Shown here: positions 1 to 11,219 of the stretch, one piece after another
Numbering within the stretch: position 1 is the stretch's first letter
How the letters are laid out: every line of letters begins with the position of its first letter
Assembly (NCBI RefSeq): GCF_018687715.1
Contig: NC_056761.1
Location: 20,581,001-20,645,000 of the forward strand
Length of the DNA: 64,000 bases
Direction of reading: 5' to 3'
DNA from: Carya illinoinensis
Taxonomy: Eukaryota; Streptophyta; Magnoliopsida; Fagales; Juglandaceae
The notes under the pieces: model-generated
Database searches by the model: none
Seen by the model: only the letters and a program-made list of their open reading frames with translations
What the model was told of the DNA's origin: nothing
Position numbers and translations under genes: made by a program

Positions 1-634
1 ACCAGTTTTGATCCACTTGATCCAAGTTATGTAAGACACGACTTGGGCCTACTGTTAATGAAGACCATGAACTTATTTATTTCATTAAAAGAGCTTATCT
101 TATTAGTTTAGAATAAGTGGGCTTGAGGATGTTAGCCCACACATATGTCTTATTTCTAATGAACTAGGTTTTTGGGAAGGCCTTGTATTTTGGCCAAGGG
201 CATATTTGGAAAGTTATAAATTAAAGTGAACTAGGGTTTTAAAAGTATTGTAGCCTGGGCACTGTTCACGCTACAGTACCCGCGGCTCACTTTAGGGTTT
301 TGGGGATTGTTTATTTAAACCACTTGTAGCCTAATATGAGGGGGTAAGACATTTTTTATTGAATTTTCAGTGTGAGGGAGTTTTCTCCTCTTGTTCTTAA
401 TTGAACTCTTGAACTTATCAAAGGTAAATCACAACTTTTGTGGCATTCCTCCTTGTAATTTGGGTTCTTGAGACGGGATTTCATTGGGTCTAGATTTTAA
501 TATAATCTAGGTTCTTGAAAGGAGATCTCAACGGGTCTAAATTCTCCATCCATAGACTTGAGTTTGGCGTTCTTGGGTTTGTTTTTCCAATATTGTTGTT
601 GGGTCTCAAAGCGAGTCGATTGGGGTTCACATCA
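1..634 (+). repeat. 5' LTR of element A (partial)
   Basis: Matches 3955-4589 with only scattered substitutions and ends in TTCACATCA just before the primer site. Roughly the first 120 bases lie upstream of the window. Confidence 0.9.
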
Positions 635-636
635 TT

Positions 637-650
637 TGGTATTCAGAGCA
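637..650 (+). other. Primer-binding site of element A
   Basis: TGGTATTCAGAGCA starts two bases after the LTR end. It is the initiator-Met tRNA primer site TGGTATCAGAGC with one extra T, which could weaken priming in this copy. Confidence 0.75.
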
Positions 651-904
651 AGGTTTCCAATCAGGTCTGATTCTATCTTTTTATTTATTGTATTGTTAAT
701 TCTAGGGCTTCAATGTACTAGAATTGGCCAAAAAAAAAAAAAAAGCACAAAAATTCGTTTTTCCTAGGGCTGCCAAAATTTGCACCATCTAGGGTTTGAA
801 ATTTCTAGGGTTTCATTGATTTCCTTCTATTTCCTTGTCAATTTGTATGTGTTTGAATTCAATTGTTTGATTATCACAATTGAATATTCCTATTTGTGGT
901 TGAA

Positions 905-1027
905 TTTTTGAGAAAAGAAAAAAAAAAGAAAAGAAAGGAAAAGAAAAGAAAGGAATAGAAAAGAAAAGAAAAGAAAGGAAAAGAAAGGAAAGGAAAAGAA
1001 AAAAAAAGAAAGGAAAAGAAAAAAGTG
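905..1027 (+). repeat. Purine (GAAAA/GGAAAA) simple repeat in leader of element A
   Basis: About 120 bases of almost pure A and G in AAGAAAAGAAAGG-like units lie in the untranslated leader between primer site and gag. No gene is seen at 651-1492 otherwise. Confidence 0.85.
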
Positions 1028-1492
1028 GTTGCTATATAGTTACAATAAAAGAGAAAGAAAGAAATTTGTTGATTGGGTCTTGTCCTTAAAGGGGCTGAAT
1101 TACCTCTTGTTGCCTCTTTCTAGTTGGTATCTTGTCTTATAGTTACCCTTCCATTCCAATAATTTCCTTGATTCCCTTGTCATTTTATTCATTCCGTGTT
1201 TCTCTTGTTCTTGTTTCTTGGATCTAATTATTAGTTGGGATAAAACAAGGTTGTATTGTCTTGATTTAGTTCAATTAGTTTTGAAAGAACTTGAGTGGGA
1301 AAACTCTTGAGGTAAAAGGCAAGAGAGTGTAAGATCATTATCGGGAAAAAGCCAAATAAGAGTGAAACACGAGTGGAGTGCCATTATTTGAGTGTAAACA
1401 CGTGAGGGAGAGCGTGTGAGGTTTTTTTCCACTAACTTTCTTTTTGTGCAGCACATACAATGTCTCATTAAAGTGACTCATAACCAAAGAGG

Positions 1493-3451
1493 ATGTCAGA
1501 CAATTCATTCTTTTTGTTGCAGTCCATGCAACAAAAGTTTGAAAGGTTAAATTTGAAGTTGGGGGAAGTGATGGATAAGATGGAACAACAAGGTGCATTG
1601 ATAAGAAATTTGCAAAGTGAGAGAGATAGGAGGAGATGTGAGCCTAGTATTGAGAATAGGTACAATAAGAATGAAGAGTATGGCGAGTCTCTTGTTAGGC
1701 TTGCTCCCAATACAGAATTTAAGATGGATGGTATAGAGCAGCAAAGAGAGAACATTTTTCATACTAGATGCCACATCAACAACAAGGTATGTAGTATGAT
1801 TATGGATGGAGGGAGTTGTACTAATGTTGCTAGCATTACTTTAGTTGAGAAATTGAACCTACCTACTTTGAAACACCCTAGACCATACAAGTTGCAGTGG
1901 TTGAATGATTGTGGGGAGGTTAGGATAAATAAGCAAGTGCTAGTTTCTTTTTCAATTGGGAGGTACAAGGATGATGTACTTTGTGATGTTGTGCCTATGC
2001 ATGCTGGCCATATTTTGTTGGGGAGGCCGTGGCAGTGTGATAGGAGAGTGATCTATGATGGGTTTAGAAACATGTACAGTTTTGAAAAGGATGGAAAAAG
2101 AATCAAACTTGCTCCTTTAACTCCAACACAGGTCCATGAGGACCAACTGAAGTTGAAAAGTGAGGTTGATCAAAAAAGAAATAGTGAGGCCAAAACCTCA
2201 AGAGAAGGAGAGAGTGAAAAGAACAAAGAGAGTGAAGAAAAAATAGAGAGTGAAAAGAATAAAGAGACTGAAGCAAAGAGAGAGAGTGAAAAGAAAAAAG
2301 AGAGTGAAAAGGAAAAAGAGAGTGAAAGAAAAAAAGAGAGTGAAAAGAAAAATGAGAGTGAAAAGAAAAGCTGGAGTGAAGAAAGTGAGAGAAAAACAAA
2401 GAGAGAAGTGAGTTTTTATGCTAAGGCGAATTTTACTACTAACGGATTTAATGAATCTTTGCCTAGTATTGTTATCTCTTTGTTGCAGGGATATAAGGTC
2501 GTAATTCCTAGCGGAGTGTTTAGTGGATTGTCATCTATTAGAGAGATAGAGCATTACATTGATTTTATGCCAAGTGCGACAATCCCTACTCGACCTTTCT
2601 TTGAAGAACATGAGTCCTTGACGCACTTGAAAGGACACTGTAAGTTGAATAGAATGCATGACAAGTGGGTGCAACTCATTGAGACATTTCCTTATGTAAC
2701 TAAGTACACACAAGGTAAAGAAAATTTTGTGGTTGATGCTTATGCAAGAAGGTACGTCCTTGTCATCATTATAGATGCAAAGTTATTGAGACTTGAATAT
2801 GATAAGAACTTGTTTGTTAATGATGATGGCATGGCTAGTGTGTATGGAGTATGTAAGAAAGCATCATTTTCTCATTTATATAGACTAGATTGGTACTTGT
2901 TTAGAGAGAAAAGATTTTGTGTGCCTACTAGTTTTATGCATGAGTTGCTTGTGCATGGATGTGGTCTGTTGGGAAATTTTGATATAAAGAGGATTTTAGA
3001 CGTGTTGGATGACCATTGGTGGGAGTACTACTTACCATTCATTGAATTTGCATATAATTGGAATGGTCATTTTGGTACAAAGAAAACTTTAGATGTGTTT
3101 CATGAACATTTGTGGGAGTATCATTTGCCATTCATTGAATTGTTGGATGAACATTTCTTTTGGCCTAAAATGAAAAGAGACGTCAATTGCATTTGTGGCA
3201 TGTGCATTACATGTAGGAAGGCCAAGTCTAAGGTTTTGCCACATTGGTTGTATACACCCTTACCCGTTCCTAGTAAACCATTGGTAGGCATATCTATGGA
3301 CTTTGTTTTGGGGCTGCGTACAACTAAAAGGGGGAGTGATTCTATTTTTGTGGTTGTGCATAGATTTAGCAAAATGTCACATTTCATTCCATGTCATAAA
3401 ATTGATGATACCACAAACATAGCTAACTTATTTTTCAGGGGGATAGTGTGA
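1493..3451 (+). pseudogene. Element A gag-protease plus RNase H/integrase remnant, reverse transcriptase deleted
   Basis: A 652-codon open frame. Residues 85-200 look like the aspartic protease region, with the active-site motif MDGGSCTNVAS (Asp about 105) and the later ILLGRPW. Residues about 225-305 are a highly charged Lys/Glu/Ser repeat (KESEKKKESE-like). The frame then jumps from the linker normally found before the reverse transcriptase (IDFMPSATIPTRP) straight to the end of RNase H (QGKENFVVDAYARR), so the whole RT is missing. The integrase zinc-binding part (CGMCITCRKAKSK) and the start of the core (ISMDFVLGLR) follow. Around residues 503-560 the phrase WEYxLPFIE appears twice, out of family order, which suggests local scrambling. 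The frame stops at TGA 3449-3451, where the family normally has Arg (IVRLHG), so a CGA to TGA change is likely. It cannot encode a functional polyprotein. Confidence 0.8.
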
Positions 3452-3883
3452 CTTCAGGGTGTACCTAAGAGGATTGTTTCTAATACCCAGCTCTTATGCA
3501 CTGTTCTTCATAAGAATTTAAAAACTTGGGAGGATTGTTTGCCATTTAAAGAGTTTGCATATAATAGGACCTTGCATACTACTACTTCATATTCTCCTTT
3601 TGAAGTTGTTTATGATTTTAATCCACTTACTCATTTAACTCTAATACTTTTGTTTGTGGATGACAGAAGTAGCTTGGATGGACATTTTCAAATTCTTGAT
3701 AAAATTAATGATATTTCATACCTAGTGGATCTTCCAGGTATGTATCACATGTTTGCTATTTTCATTGTTACTGATCTTTTTCCCTTTGATCTAGGTGGAG
3801 ATTCGAGGTCGAATCCTTTTGAGGAGAGGGGGAATGATGGGCCCCAAGGTGGACCAAGTCTTAAGGATCAATTACAAGATTAA
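3452..3883 (+). pseudogene. Element A integrase C-terminal remnant
   Basis: Downstream of the TGA the same protein continues with LQGVPKRIVSN, then LKTWEDCLPFKEFAYNRT and SPFEVVYDFNPLTHL, which are typical of the end of a gypsy integrase. The stretch with the second catalytic Asp and the Glu (normally SDRD to HPQTDGQTE) is absent, so the catalytic core is destroyed. The frame ends inside the 3' LTR. Confidence 0.75.
3821..3834 (+). other. Polypurine tract of element A
   Basis: GAGGAGAGGGGGAA lies directly before the TGATGGG start of the 3' LTR, the expected place for plus-strand priming. Confidence 0.75.
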
Positions 3884-4589
3884 GAGCCATGAAGATCAAA
3901 GAAGCAATGCAAGGATTGGTACAATCCAATTGGGATAAAGCTAGCAAGAGCCAGAACCAGTTTTGATCCACTTGATCCAAGTTATGTAAGACACGACTTA
4001 GGCCTACTATTAATGAAGACCATGAACTTATTTATTTCATTAAAAGAGCTTATCTTATTAGTTTAGAATAAGTGGGCTTGAGGATGTTAGCCCACACATA
4101 TGTCTTATTTCTAATGAACTAGGTTTTTGGGAAGGCCTTGTATTTTGGCCAAGGGCATATTTGGAAAGTTATAAATTAAAGTGAACTAGGGTTTTAAAAG
4201 TACTGTAGCCCGGGCACTGTTCACGCTACAGTACCTGCGGCTCACTTTAGGGTTTTGGGGATTGTTTATTTAAACCACTTGTAGCCTAATATGAGGGGGT
4301 AAGACATTTTTTATTGAATTTTCATTGTGAGTGAGTTTTCTCGTCTTGTTCTTAATTGAACTCTTGAACTTATCAAAGGTAAATTACAACCTTTGTGGCG
4401 TTCCTCCTTGTAATTTGGGTTCTTGAGACGGGATTTCATTGGGTCTAGATTTTAATATAATCTAAGTTCTTGAAACGAGATCTCAACGGGTCTAAATTCT
4501 CCATCCATAGACTTGAGTTTGGCGTTCTTGGGTTTGTTTTTCCAATATTGTTGTTGGGTCTCAAAGCGAGTCGATTGGGGTTCACATCA
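3835..4589 (+). repeat. 3' LTR of element A
   Basis: About 755 bases, starting TGATGGGCCCC after the polypurine tract and ending TTCACATCA. It repeats bases 1-634 with few differences (for example GTACTG against GTATTG), so insertion was fairly recent. Confidence 0.9.
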
Positions 4590-5300
4590 CTCTTGGTATA
4601 ATCATTCTGATTGCTAGGATACGTGTTTTAAAATACTCATGATGGAATCATTCTGATTGTCTGAATATCTCTGATAGAATATGTTGGGTGGAATCATTCT
4701 GATTGTTCAATATTCCTGACGAAATGACTAGCGGAATCATTTTTTATTGTCAGAATTCAAGTCCAAGTTCATGTTAAGTAAAGAAGCAAGATTCCAAGTT
4801 TATGTTAAGTCAAATTTCATATCAAGTGCATGTTAAGTCAAGTTTCAAATCAAGTTCATGTTATGTTATATTATGTTCAAGTTCACGTTAAGTTTCAACT
4901 TCATGTTCATATCATGTTATGTTCACGTTTATGTTATATCCAAGTTCACGTTCATGTCATGTTATGTTCATGTACATATTATGTTCAAGTTCAAGTTCAT
5001 GTTATATTATGTTCACGTTTACATTAAATCTCAAGTTCACATTTATGTCATGTTATGCTCAAGTTTATGTTAAGTTCATGTTCATGTTTATGTTACGTAT
5101 GTTCATGGTCATGCTATGTTTCAAGTCCATGTTATGTTTCAAGTTCACGTTCATGTTATGTTGCTAGTCCATGTTATGTTTTAAGTTCAAGTTCAGGTCA
5201 TGTCAAGTAAAATTCAGTTTACGTTTTAGTTCAAGTTACGTCAGTTATGCCATGCTATATGTCAAGTTATGTTATGCTTACTTACAACTTTAATTATACA
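4590..5300 (+). repeat. Two degenerate minisatellites
   Basis: At about 4600-4745 the phrase GGAATCATTCTGATTGT or close variants recur four times at about 40-base spacing. From about 4755 to 5290 a different degenerate unit built on CAAGTTCATGTTATGTT recurs dozens of times with variable spacing. No coding signal: long frames here exist only because the repeat rarely contains stops. The DNA may be the upstream part of the LTR that ends at 5839. Confidence 0.75.
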
Positions 5301-5839
5301 TTCATGCTTTTACTACCATGCATGCATCATTAACCTGTGTGGAAGTTTCCTGTTAACTTACTAAGATTTGTAATCAAATCTCATTGTGGTAGTCCTTACT
5401 ACCATTCCCCCCCAAATGGTAGATATTGTTACATGACCCGAAGGAGAATCGGAATCCAACCAACTGAACACGTCGACTAAGTTATGGTGCGACGTCGGTG
5501 ATGGCATAGTATTTAACTTAGGTTACTACTTGTACTTATGGAGTTGTATCTCCAGTACTCTTTTGATCACAACCATTTTGGACTGGTGTTGTGATCATGG
5601 CTATTTAGCATGCCTTCATATATGAAGTATGTTTCAAGTATTTGAGATATTTTTAGTTTAGTGCATATTAATGCTAAATAAAAAAAAAATTATCCGCTGC
5701 GAATAATGCATCATCGTAGATGCATGTTAGGAACATTGCATCTTATATGTCATGAACGGGGGCAGATGACCTTGTGTTGCATGTCCCAATGCTTCAGATG
5801 TCCGTTCAATCTCATGCGGAATCTGGGGGCGTCACATAA
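5301..5839 (+). repeat. Probable 3' part of an old LTR (plus orientation)
   Basis: Ends in GGGGGCGTCACA, the same 3' end used by the Tekay-type LTRs elsewhere in this window (for example 45436-45447), preceded by a similar GATGTCCG phrase. It contains a short A-run and ACTTACTAAGATTTG, which resembles signals in other plant gypsy LTRs. The 5' limit is unclear and the family is not identical to C, D or F. Confidence 0.45.
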
Positions 5840-7030
5840 TCCAAGAAATAAAAATACATTCATGCAACCAACAAACATGCGTGCACATGAAAAAACATGC
5901 ATGTGACCCAAAACCATTCCGCAAAACAAACCACTCGCCATTTTTCCAGAAAATGGCCCAATCATAAGATCCACCATTATCCTAGAAAATGTTTCACATA
6001 TCCATTAATCACAAATCCGCTATTTTCTAAAAAAATGGCCCATTAACCAATTAGTAACTCACTCTAGATGGGAATCACAGGCGGAACTCTACCACCATCC
6101 CTACTGCATGCACTGTAGGCAGGAATCACATGTGGGACTACCACCATCCCTGCTTACAACCATTCCTATAGCTCCCACTTTGGGAGGGAATTGCAGGTAG
6201 GACTACCACCATCTCTGCTTACCATCATCCCTACCGCGTGCATCATAGGTGGGAATCACAGACGATAGTCTAACACCATCTCTACTTACCACCATCCCTA
6301 CAGTTCCATTTTCCTCTCTCTCGATCCTTTCCAATCATTCATTACAAATTTACCCAAAATCCTTTCTCATATGAAAACGTAGTTTTCCATTTACGACACA
6401 TGAATATGCATGCCATAAGGTAATAAGAAACATGACACAAAACACAACAAAGTACACACAAGCATAAATCAATTCATATGGGAAACCCATCCCCAATCCA
6501 ACCTAACCCGAATACTCCTCAGACTCCAAGTTTGGCACAACCAACCAACCAATCTGTAGAAAATATGTTAGAGCAAAAAAAATATTTAAAACTCAAAAGT
6601 TCTTTGGAAAATTACTTACAATGCTAAGGGAAAATTTTTGAAAGATCAAGCACCCGATTAAATGCCAAAAGTTAGCTTGAAAATATATCACCAAAAATCA
6701 CAATTTTTTGGACTGAAAATGGGTTTCAAAATTAAGTAAATTTTGTGAAAAAAATGGGCTGAGAATAGAGGGGGAAGGTTGCTGGCCGGTGGGGAAGTGG
6801 ATGGAAGGGGCAGTGGAAGCCACGGATGGTGCACAGTGGCGCATTGGGCAAATGAAGAAACGGATGGAGAATAGAGAAAGAGACAATGCATGCACAGGGG
6901 GGGAGAAAGCAAAGGAAAAAGAAGAAAAAATGAAGAAGGAAAAGAGGAGAAAAAGAAAAAGGGGAAAAATAAAAAGTAAGGGAAAGAAATAAGGTCTAGT
7001 CTTTTTCAATTCAGGGTCTCAAAACTGATC
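5840..7030 (-). repeat. Decayed Tekay-type LTR fragment (minus orientation)
   Basis: Same order of landmarks as the LTRs of element C but strongly diverged: CCAGAAAATGGCCC repeats (5948-6050), GGGAATCACAGGCGG with CCACCATCCCT (6069-6300), the ACTTACAATGCTA phrase (6614), a purine-rich GAAAAAG tract (6905-6990) and AAAGAAATAAGGTCTAGT (about 6983). The usual terminus is missing. Frames here are low-complexity and not believed to be genes. Confidence 0.6.
6063..6312 (+). repeat. Tandem repeat inside the decayed LTR
   Basis: The phrase GGGAATCACAGGCGGAACT, or a near variant, followed by ACCACCATCCCTACTG-like sequence, recurs about four times at roughly 50-65 base spacing. Intact relatives carry it once or twice. 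Confidence 0.7.
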
Positions 7031-7981
7031 TAACAAAAATAATTTCAAAAGGGAGAGTTAAATAAAATTGATAGCGCAAGTAAAACAGGAACGAAGAGTA
7101 ATTATGAGTAAAATGAAAAGGCAACGAAAAAGATGGTGTCCAACAAGGTTATGCCAAAATCATCCTCACAAAATTGAAAGTAAACCAACAAATACTATTA
7201 CTAAAGTTTGTAAGACGGATTATAGAATGTACAAAAGTAAAGGAAAAAATACATAGGGAGTTAGGAGGCATCATTTTCATCTGGCGACAATAGAGGAGGG
7301 ACGTCCCTAAGGACGTCTGGCATCTCATCCTACCCAAAGGTGTCAACGTGTCGGCAGGTAGCTGCTTCAGGGTGAAACAAACCTCGATCCAAAGCCAACG
7401 AGGTCAGTACAGGGGTCAATTAGGGGACGAGCCCTAAGCCTCAGGATGCCAACACCATAACTGTAGGCAAAGGCACGATCTCTGGTTGCAGGGACAAAGG
7501 TTACCTAGGTGCGCAAGCATGCAGCTTCTGCCTTGGTAGCAGTTGTTCATTCTTTTTCTCAATCAATTGTTGGTCCTTTACGACAAAGGCCTACTAAAGT
7601 TTCTTGAGCTCCTCACCAGAGTCCTTATAGTTCTCCTCATACTGCTGGTGATATCGCCTAAGTTCTGCCAAGGCCACCCTACACCTTGGAAAGGTCAAGA
7701 GAGGTAAGGAGGCTCTTCTCCATAGCTACTGCCAACTCCTGGGCCAGTATATGACTGCGTGCCTGAGAACAGGCTAGTTCCTTGCAAGCCAATTATTTTG
7801 GAATTGTTAGGATGATGTTATGGTTGATCTTAGGATGATGTTATGAATATGTTTGAAAGATTTGATTTTTTTGAAATTCTTGGAGATGTTTTGATTTAGG
7901 GTCAAAGCTTCTGTTTCAAGTGTTTCGATCTTTTTACAAAAAGTTTGGTGTTGATTATTAGTTTTTCCTAAATGGATGTTT
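7031..7981. other. Unassigned repeat-like DNA
   Basis: No open frame longer than about 65 codons. Reading the minus strand from about 7800 to 7250 gives a broken Ala/Leu/Glu-rich translation (such as LACSQARSHILAQELAVAMEK) interrupted by stops, reminiscent of coiled-coil ORFs in plant transposons, but I cannot assign it. Confidence 0.35.
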
Positions 7982-8407
7982 TGTGATGACCCGTTTTTAC
8001 GTGTATTTTCACTGAATGGTTGTTTTTAATTTAATTAATATATTGGTTTATTTATTTTAAATTAATGTATTTAAATTGGTTTTTTAATTTATTTGATGTT
8101 GTGTTTAATTTATTTAGTTGTTTTACGGTTTTAAAATCGTTTTTGGCAGATCAGTTTTGGTTTCTGGAGTGAGGACTGGACCTCATTTCTTTCCTCCATC
8201 TTTTCTTTTCTCTTTTCCCTTTTCTCTTTTTCTCTTTTCTTTCTTTTTCTTTCTTTTTTTTCCTCCCTGTCTTCCCCGTGCGTCGACCCCCCGTGCGATT
8301 TCTCTCTCTCTCTCTCCTCTCCTTCACGCCGAAGCAACCAGCCACCCAGTACCGCCGCTCGCCGGCGCCGTGAGCCACACCACCACCACCCATCTCTTCC
8401 CCTCCCT
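7982..8407 (+). repeat. 5' part of a Tekay-type LTR, broken by the CACTA-like element
   Basis: Begins TGTGATGACCCG and follows the F LTR (43380 onward) landmark by landmark: TATTTTCACTGAATGG, the pyrimidine-rich CTTTTCTC tract and CTTCACGCCGA. Similarity stops at 8407 within CCCCTCCCT, where CGCTACAACAAAT begins. The remainder of this LTR is not found in the window. Confidence 0.75.
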
Positions 8408-8515
8408 CGCTACAACAAATATGGCTTTTAATGATAGATTATAAATAGTGACAGTTTCCAAACTGTGACTAAAACGTATTTACTGTGACGGTTTGTGAGA
8501 ACTGTCACTAAATGT
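8408..8515 (+). repeat. CACTA-like terminal and subterminal region
   Basis: CGCTACAACAAAT differs from the CACTA consensus by A to G at the second base. Within 110 bases there are GTGACAGTTTCC, AAACTGTGACTAAAA, CTGTGACGGTTTG and AACTGTCACTAAA, arranged as short inverted repeats. Confidence 0.55.
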
Positions 8516-9027
8516 TGGGCAAGAATTTTAAAACGTTCGGAAGTTTCACATAATACGTTCGCACGTCACAATAATGTTTGAATATTATGTATATTGACAT
8601 GCGAATGTAAAAATTTTAGCGCGAACGTTCGAACGTTAATATATTAGCGCTAATGTTCGAACGTTAAAGTGATAAGTTTCAAACATTATATGTTAACTTG
8701 CATAAATTAACCATAATATATATTTTTTTAATAGTAAGGTTGAGTAACGTTATATTAAAAGAAAATTAAGAGTAGAAATTAAGCTACACAATACATACAT
8801 TAAATATTTGTGTCCATTACATATGTCGAAAATAAAAAATAAAATATGATAAATTTTTACAAATCACTTTAAGAACTGCTAGTTTACAAAAGATCGAAAC
8901 TCCTCAGTCAATGTCTCAACCTTTTTGTTTAGCACATCTACATGATGTGCAAGATGTGCGACAGCCTGATCTATATGCGCAATCTGTCTATCGATCTGTC
9001 AGTCGATATGCGCCTTTATATCTGTCA

Positions 9028-10085
9028 TCACTGCATCAACCCAAGTACGTCGCACATCCCCAGCAGATGTAACTCCCGGCTGCTGACTAGTACTTGCGAC
9101 GGGCAAGCAACATCGGCCCCAGACTTAGTCGGGGGAACAAGATCTGGCGTAGGACCAAACTGACGCCGAGCTGAGCCTCTCCCCTGTCCAATGCTCCGGC
9201 GGTGTGTGGTTATGTCGATGGGGCTCATCTGGTTTATCATCATCTCCTCCGCCTGGAGTGGCACTCCCCGGGCTAGTAATAAGCGGCTGATGATGACTCC
9301 GTACGGGAGATTATCCGTGGTAACGATGCTGGCCTCGTAACGGATCCACTCAAATATAACAAGGGGCAAGTCAATGGGCTCACCACGTGCCAAGCAAATC
9401 AAGAACTGTGCACGAGACTGACTGAATGTGCTCTTATGTGCCACCGGGTCTACATTTATTGCAACAAAAACGTGCAACATGCGAAAGAAAGGCAGCAGCT
9501 GATTCTAGCTGAAGGAGTTTGGCTATCGAGCTTCGTGCGGTTCGTGCCAATGAGGATGTAGAAATCCTGGTCCCGCTCATCATCACCAACCTCAGCAGCA
9601 ATAGGATCGCCCTTGGGTTGATCTTCTTCATGACTGGGCATCAACTCAACAGGGCCCGAAGATGAAGCAGAAGCGGCTAGATCTGCCTCGAATATGCCCA
9701 GGGAAAATGTAGCTGCTGTGTCACCAACCTGACCAGCTGTCGACTCAGGTAGTATACGCAGAATCCGGAGTAAGTTGGCCATAACATCCGCCGAGAACTG
9801 AAACTGTACACCGCGTACACTGAGAGTATGGGATGATGCATCATTAGGCATGGTGGCCATCCCAATGTAAAACTCTCAAACCATTGAGGGGTAAATCTTT
9901 CCCCTCAATGTGCATATGGGGCCCCAGCCTCTAGTGACAAAAACGTCTCTCAGCATCTTCTGCTCCCTGCTGAGCTCATCAAACTCATTAATGAGGATTG
10001 CTCGTTCCCCTATAACAGTTCATGCCCCCAGTCGAGCAATGTCCGGATTGCCTCCATCCCTCCCTCGCTTCCTTATCGTCATATC
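9028..10085 (-). pseudogene. Broken plant-transposon-associated gene (resembles the 'putative plant transposon protein' domain)
   Basis: Reading down from the ATG at 10082-10080, conserved-looking protein runs through ERAILINEFDELSREQ, RGWGPICTLRGKIYPSMV, EFYIGMATMPND, LSVRGVQFQFSADV, then after a frameshift near 9490, MLHVFVAINVDPVAHKSTF, RAQFLICLARGEPIDLP and LPYGVIISRLLLARGV. That order fits the domain found in many plant transposon-linked ORFs (Pfam PF20167 from memory, not searched). Breaks: TGA in DIARLGA* and in PSMV*EFY, both readable as CGA to TGA, plus the frameshift. The coding stretch follows a good acceptor (TTTTCAG, ending 10086), so it is probably exon 2 of the gene whose promoter lies near 11010. 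Function unknown. Confidence 0.55.
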
Positions 10086-10975
10086 CTGAAAAGTAAAAAA
10101 AAAATATAAGTTATAATATTTAAAAAAAATGATTAGAATCACAGATACATACGTATTTTGACATATATGGATTATACAGAAAATTAAAATATCATTCTTA
10201 TAAATTTACATAATTTTGGCAGTAAAATTTTTAAATAATTTCACTTTTTCAATATCTAAAATAATAATAATAAAAAGAAAAAATATAAAAATATTTTAAT
10301 AGGAAACGTTCGAACGTTATTGAAAGTACGTTCGCACGTTAAAATTAAAACTGTCACGTGCGAATTTACAAAGATGATACGTTCGGATGTTTTATCGAAC
10401 GTATCATTCAAACGTTCAATAAAAATGTACGAATGAGTTCATTACGTCCTAACATATGATATAAACGTTCTGACGTAATGAATTTGAACCGTTATACGTT
10501 CGGACATTCTTACTAGCCGAAGAAGACCAACGGTTTATGGTCGAACGTTCATTAATTAAATCATGCACACATTACAGCTTAACGTGCGAACATAAATAAT
10601 ACTAAAGGTCACACGTTCGGACATTGTGTCGTGACGTCCGAACGTTACGACACGGAATCACTGAGTCGACTTAGCCATTACCGAAAGCTTCGAAACGCAT
10701 GTTTCGAAGCCACAAACAACCAAAATAAGCATCTACTAACAGTGGGGAATGTTTCTACGGTCCTATTTTATCAATTTACGGCGAATGGTGGCCGGAAATA
10801 CAGGGAACAATAACCAGCCTACGGTGGGTTTCAAAAATTCGAAACCCACCGATTAAAATGGTACAAAATAGAAGAGGAAGAGGGCACATTACCTTTTAGT
10901 GACGGTTGCGGTGGCGTATGACGATGGTTGCGGCGTGCGTGGCGGAGAGAAAGAGAGAGTGAGAGTTTTAGTGCA
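10086..10975 (-). other. Predicted exon 1 and intron of the broken minus-strand gene
   Basis: Minus-strand pyrimidine-rich leader (about 10975-10893) ends ACTAAAAG at a canonical donor GTAATG (10892 downward). The matching acceptor TTTTCAG ends at 10086. The intron of about 807 bases holds several ACGTTCG palindromes and no coding signal. Inferred from splice-like signals only. Confidence 0.4.
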
Positions 10976-11003
10976 AGAAATGGCCTGGAAACCGTCGGGC
11001 CTG

Positions 11004-11013
11004 GCTTTATATA
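11004..11013 (-). promoter_or_regulatory. TATA box of the CACTA-borne minus-strand gene
   Basis: Minus strand reads TATATAAAGC about 30-40 bases before a CT-rich leader, the usual spacing for a plant TATA box. Confidence 0.5.
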
Positions 11014-11219
11014 CAGTTAACGTTCGAACATTCATTAATTAACGTTCGAACATTTCATCTACACGCGAACGTTATGTATTATACGTTCGGACTAAGAATC
11101 ATACGTGCAAACATATAACTTATACGTTCGGACGTTATATTAACATGCGAACGTATAACGTATACGTTCGAACGTTAATCAATACGTCTGAACGTTTGAA
11201 TTATAACATTCGAACGTTA

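Larger units (their letters stand above)
1..4589 (+). mobile_element. Element A: non-autonomous Ty3/gypsy LTR retrotransposon, 5' end outside window
   Basis: Positions 1-634 recur almost unchanged at 3955-4589, giving a pair of direct LTRs. Between them are a tRNA-Met-like primer site, a degraded gag-pol and a purine tract. The 3' LTR begins about 120 bases before the sequence matching base 1, so the 5' LTR is cut by the window edge and its target-site duplication cannot be checked. The reverse transcriptase is missing, so the copy could only have moved with help from a relative. The protein remnants look chromovirus-like, but I cannot name the clade with confidence. Confidence 0.9.

Noticed and set aside
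1338..1968. Minus-strand frames opposite element A gag
   Set aside because: Shadows of the gag-pol frame with no independent coding evidence.
4750..5300. CRISPR-like regular repeats
   Set aside because: Units are degenerate with no unique spacers of constant length, and the context is a plant genome.
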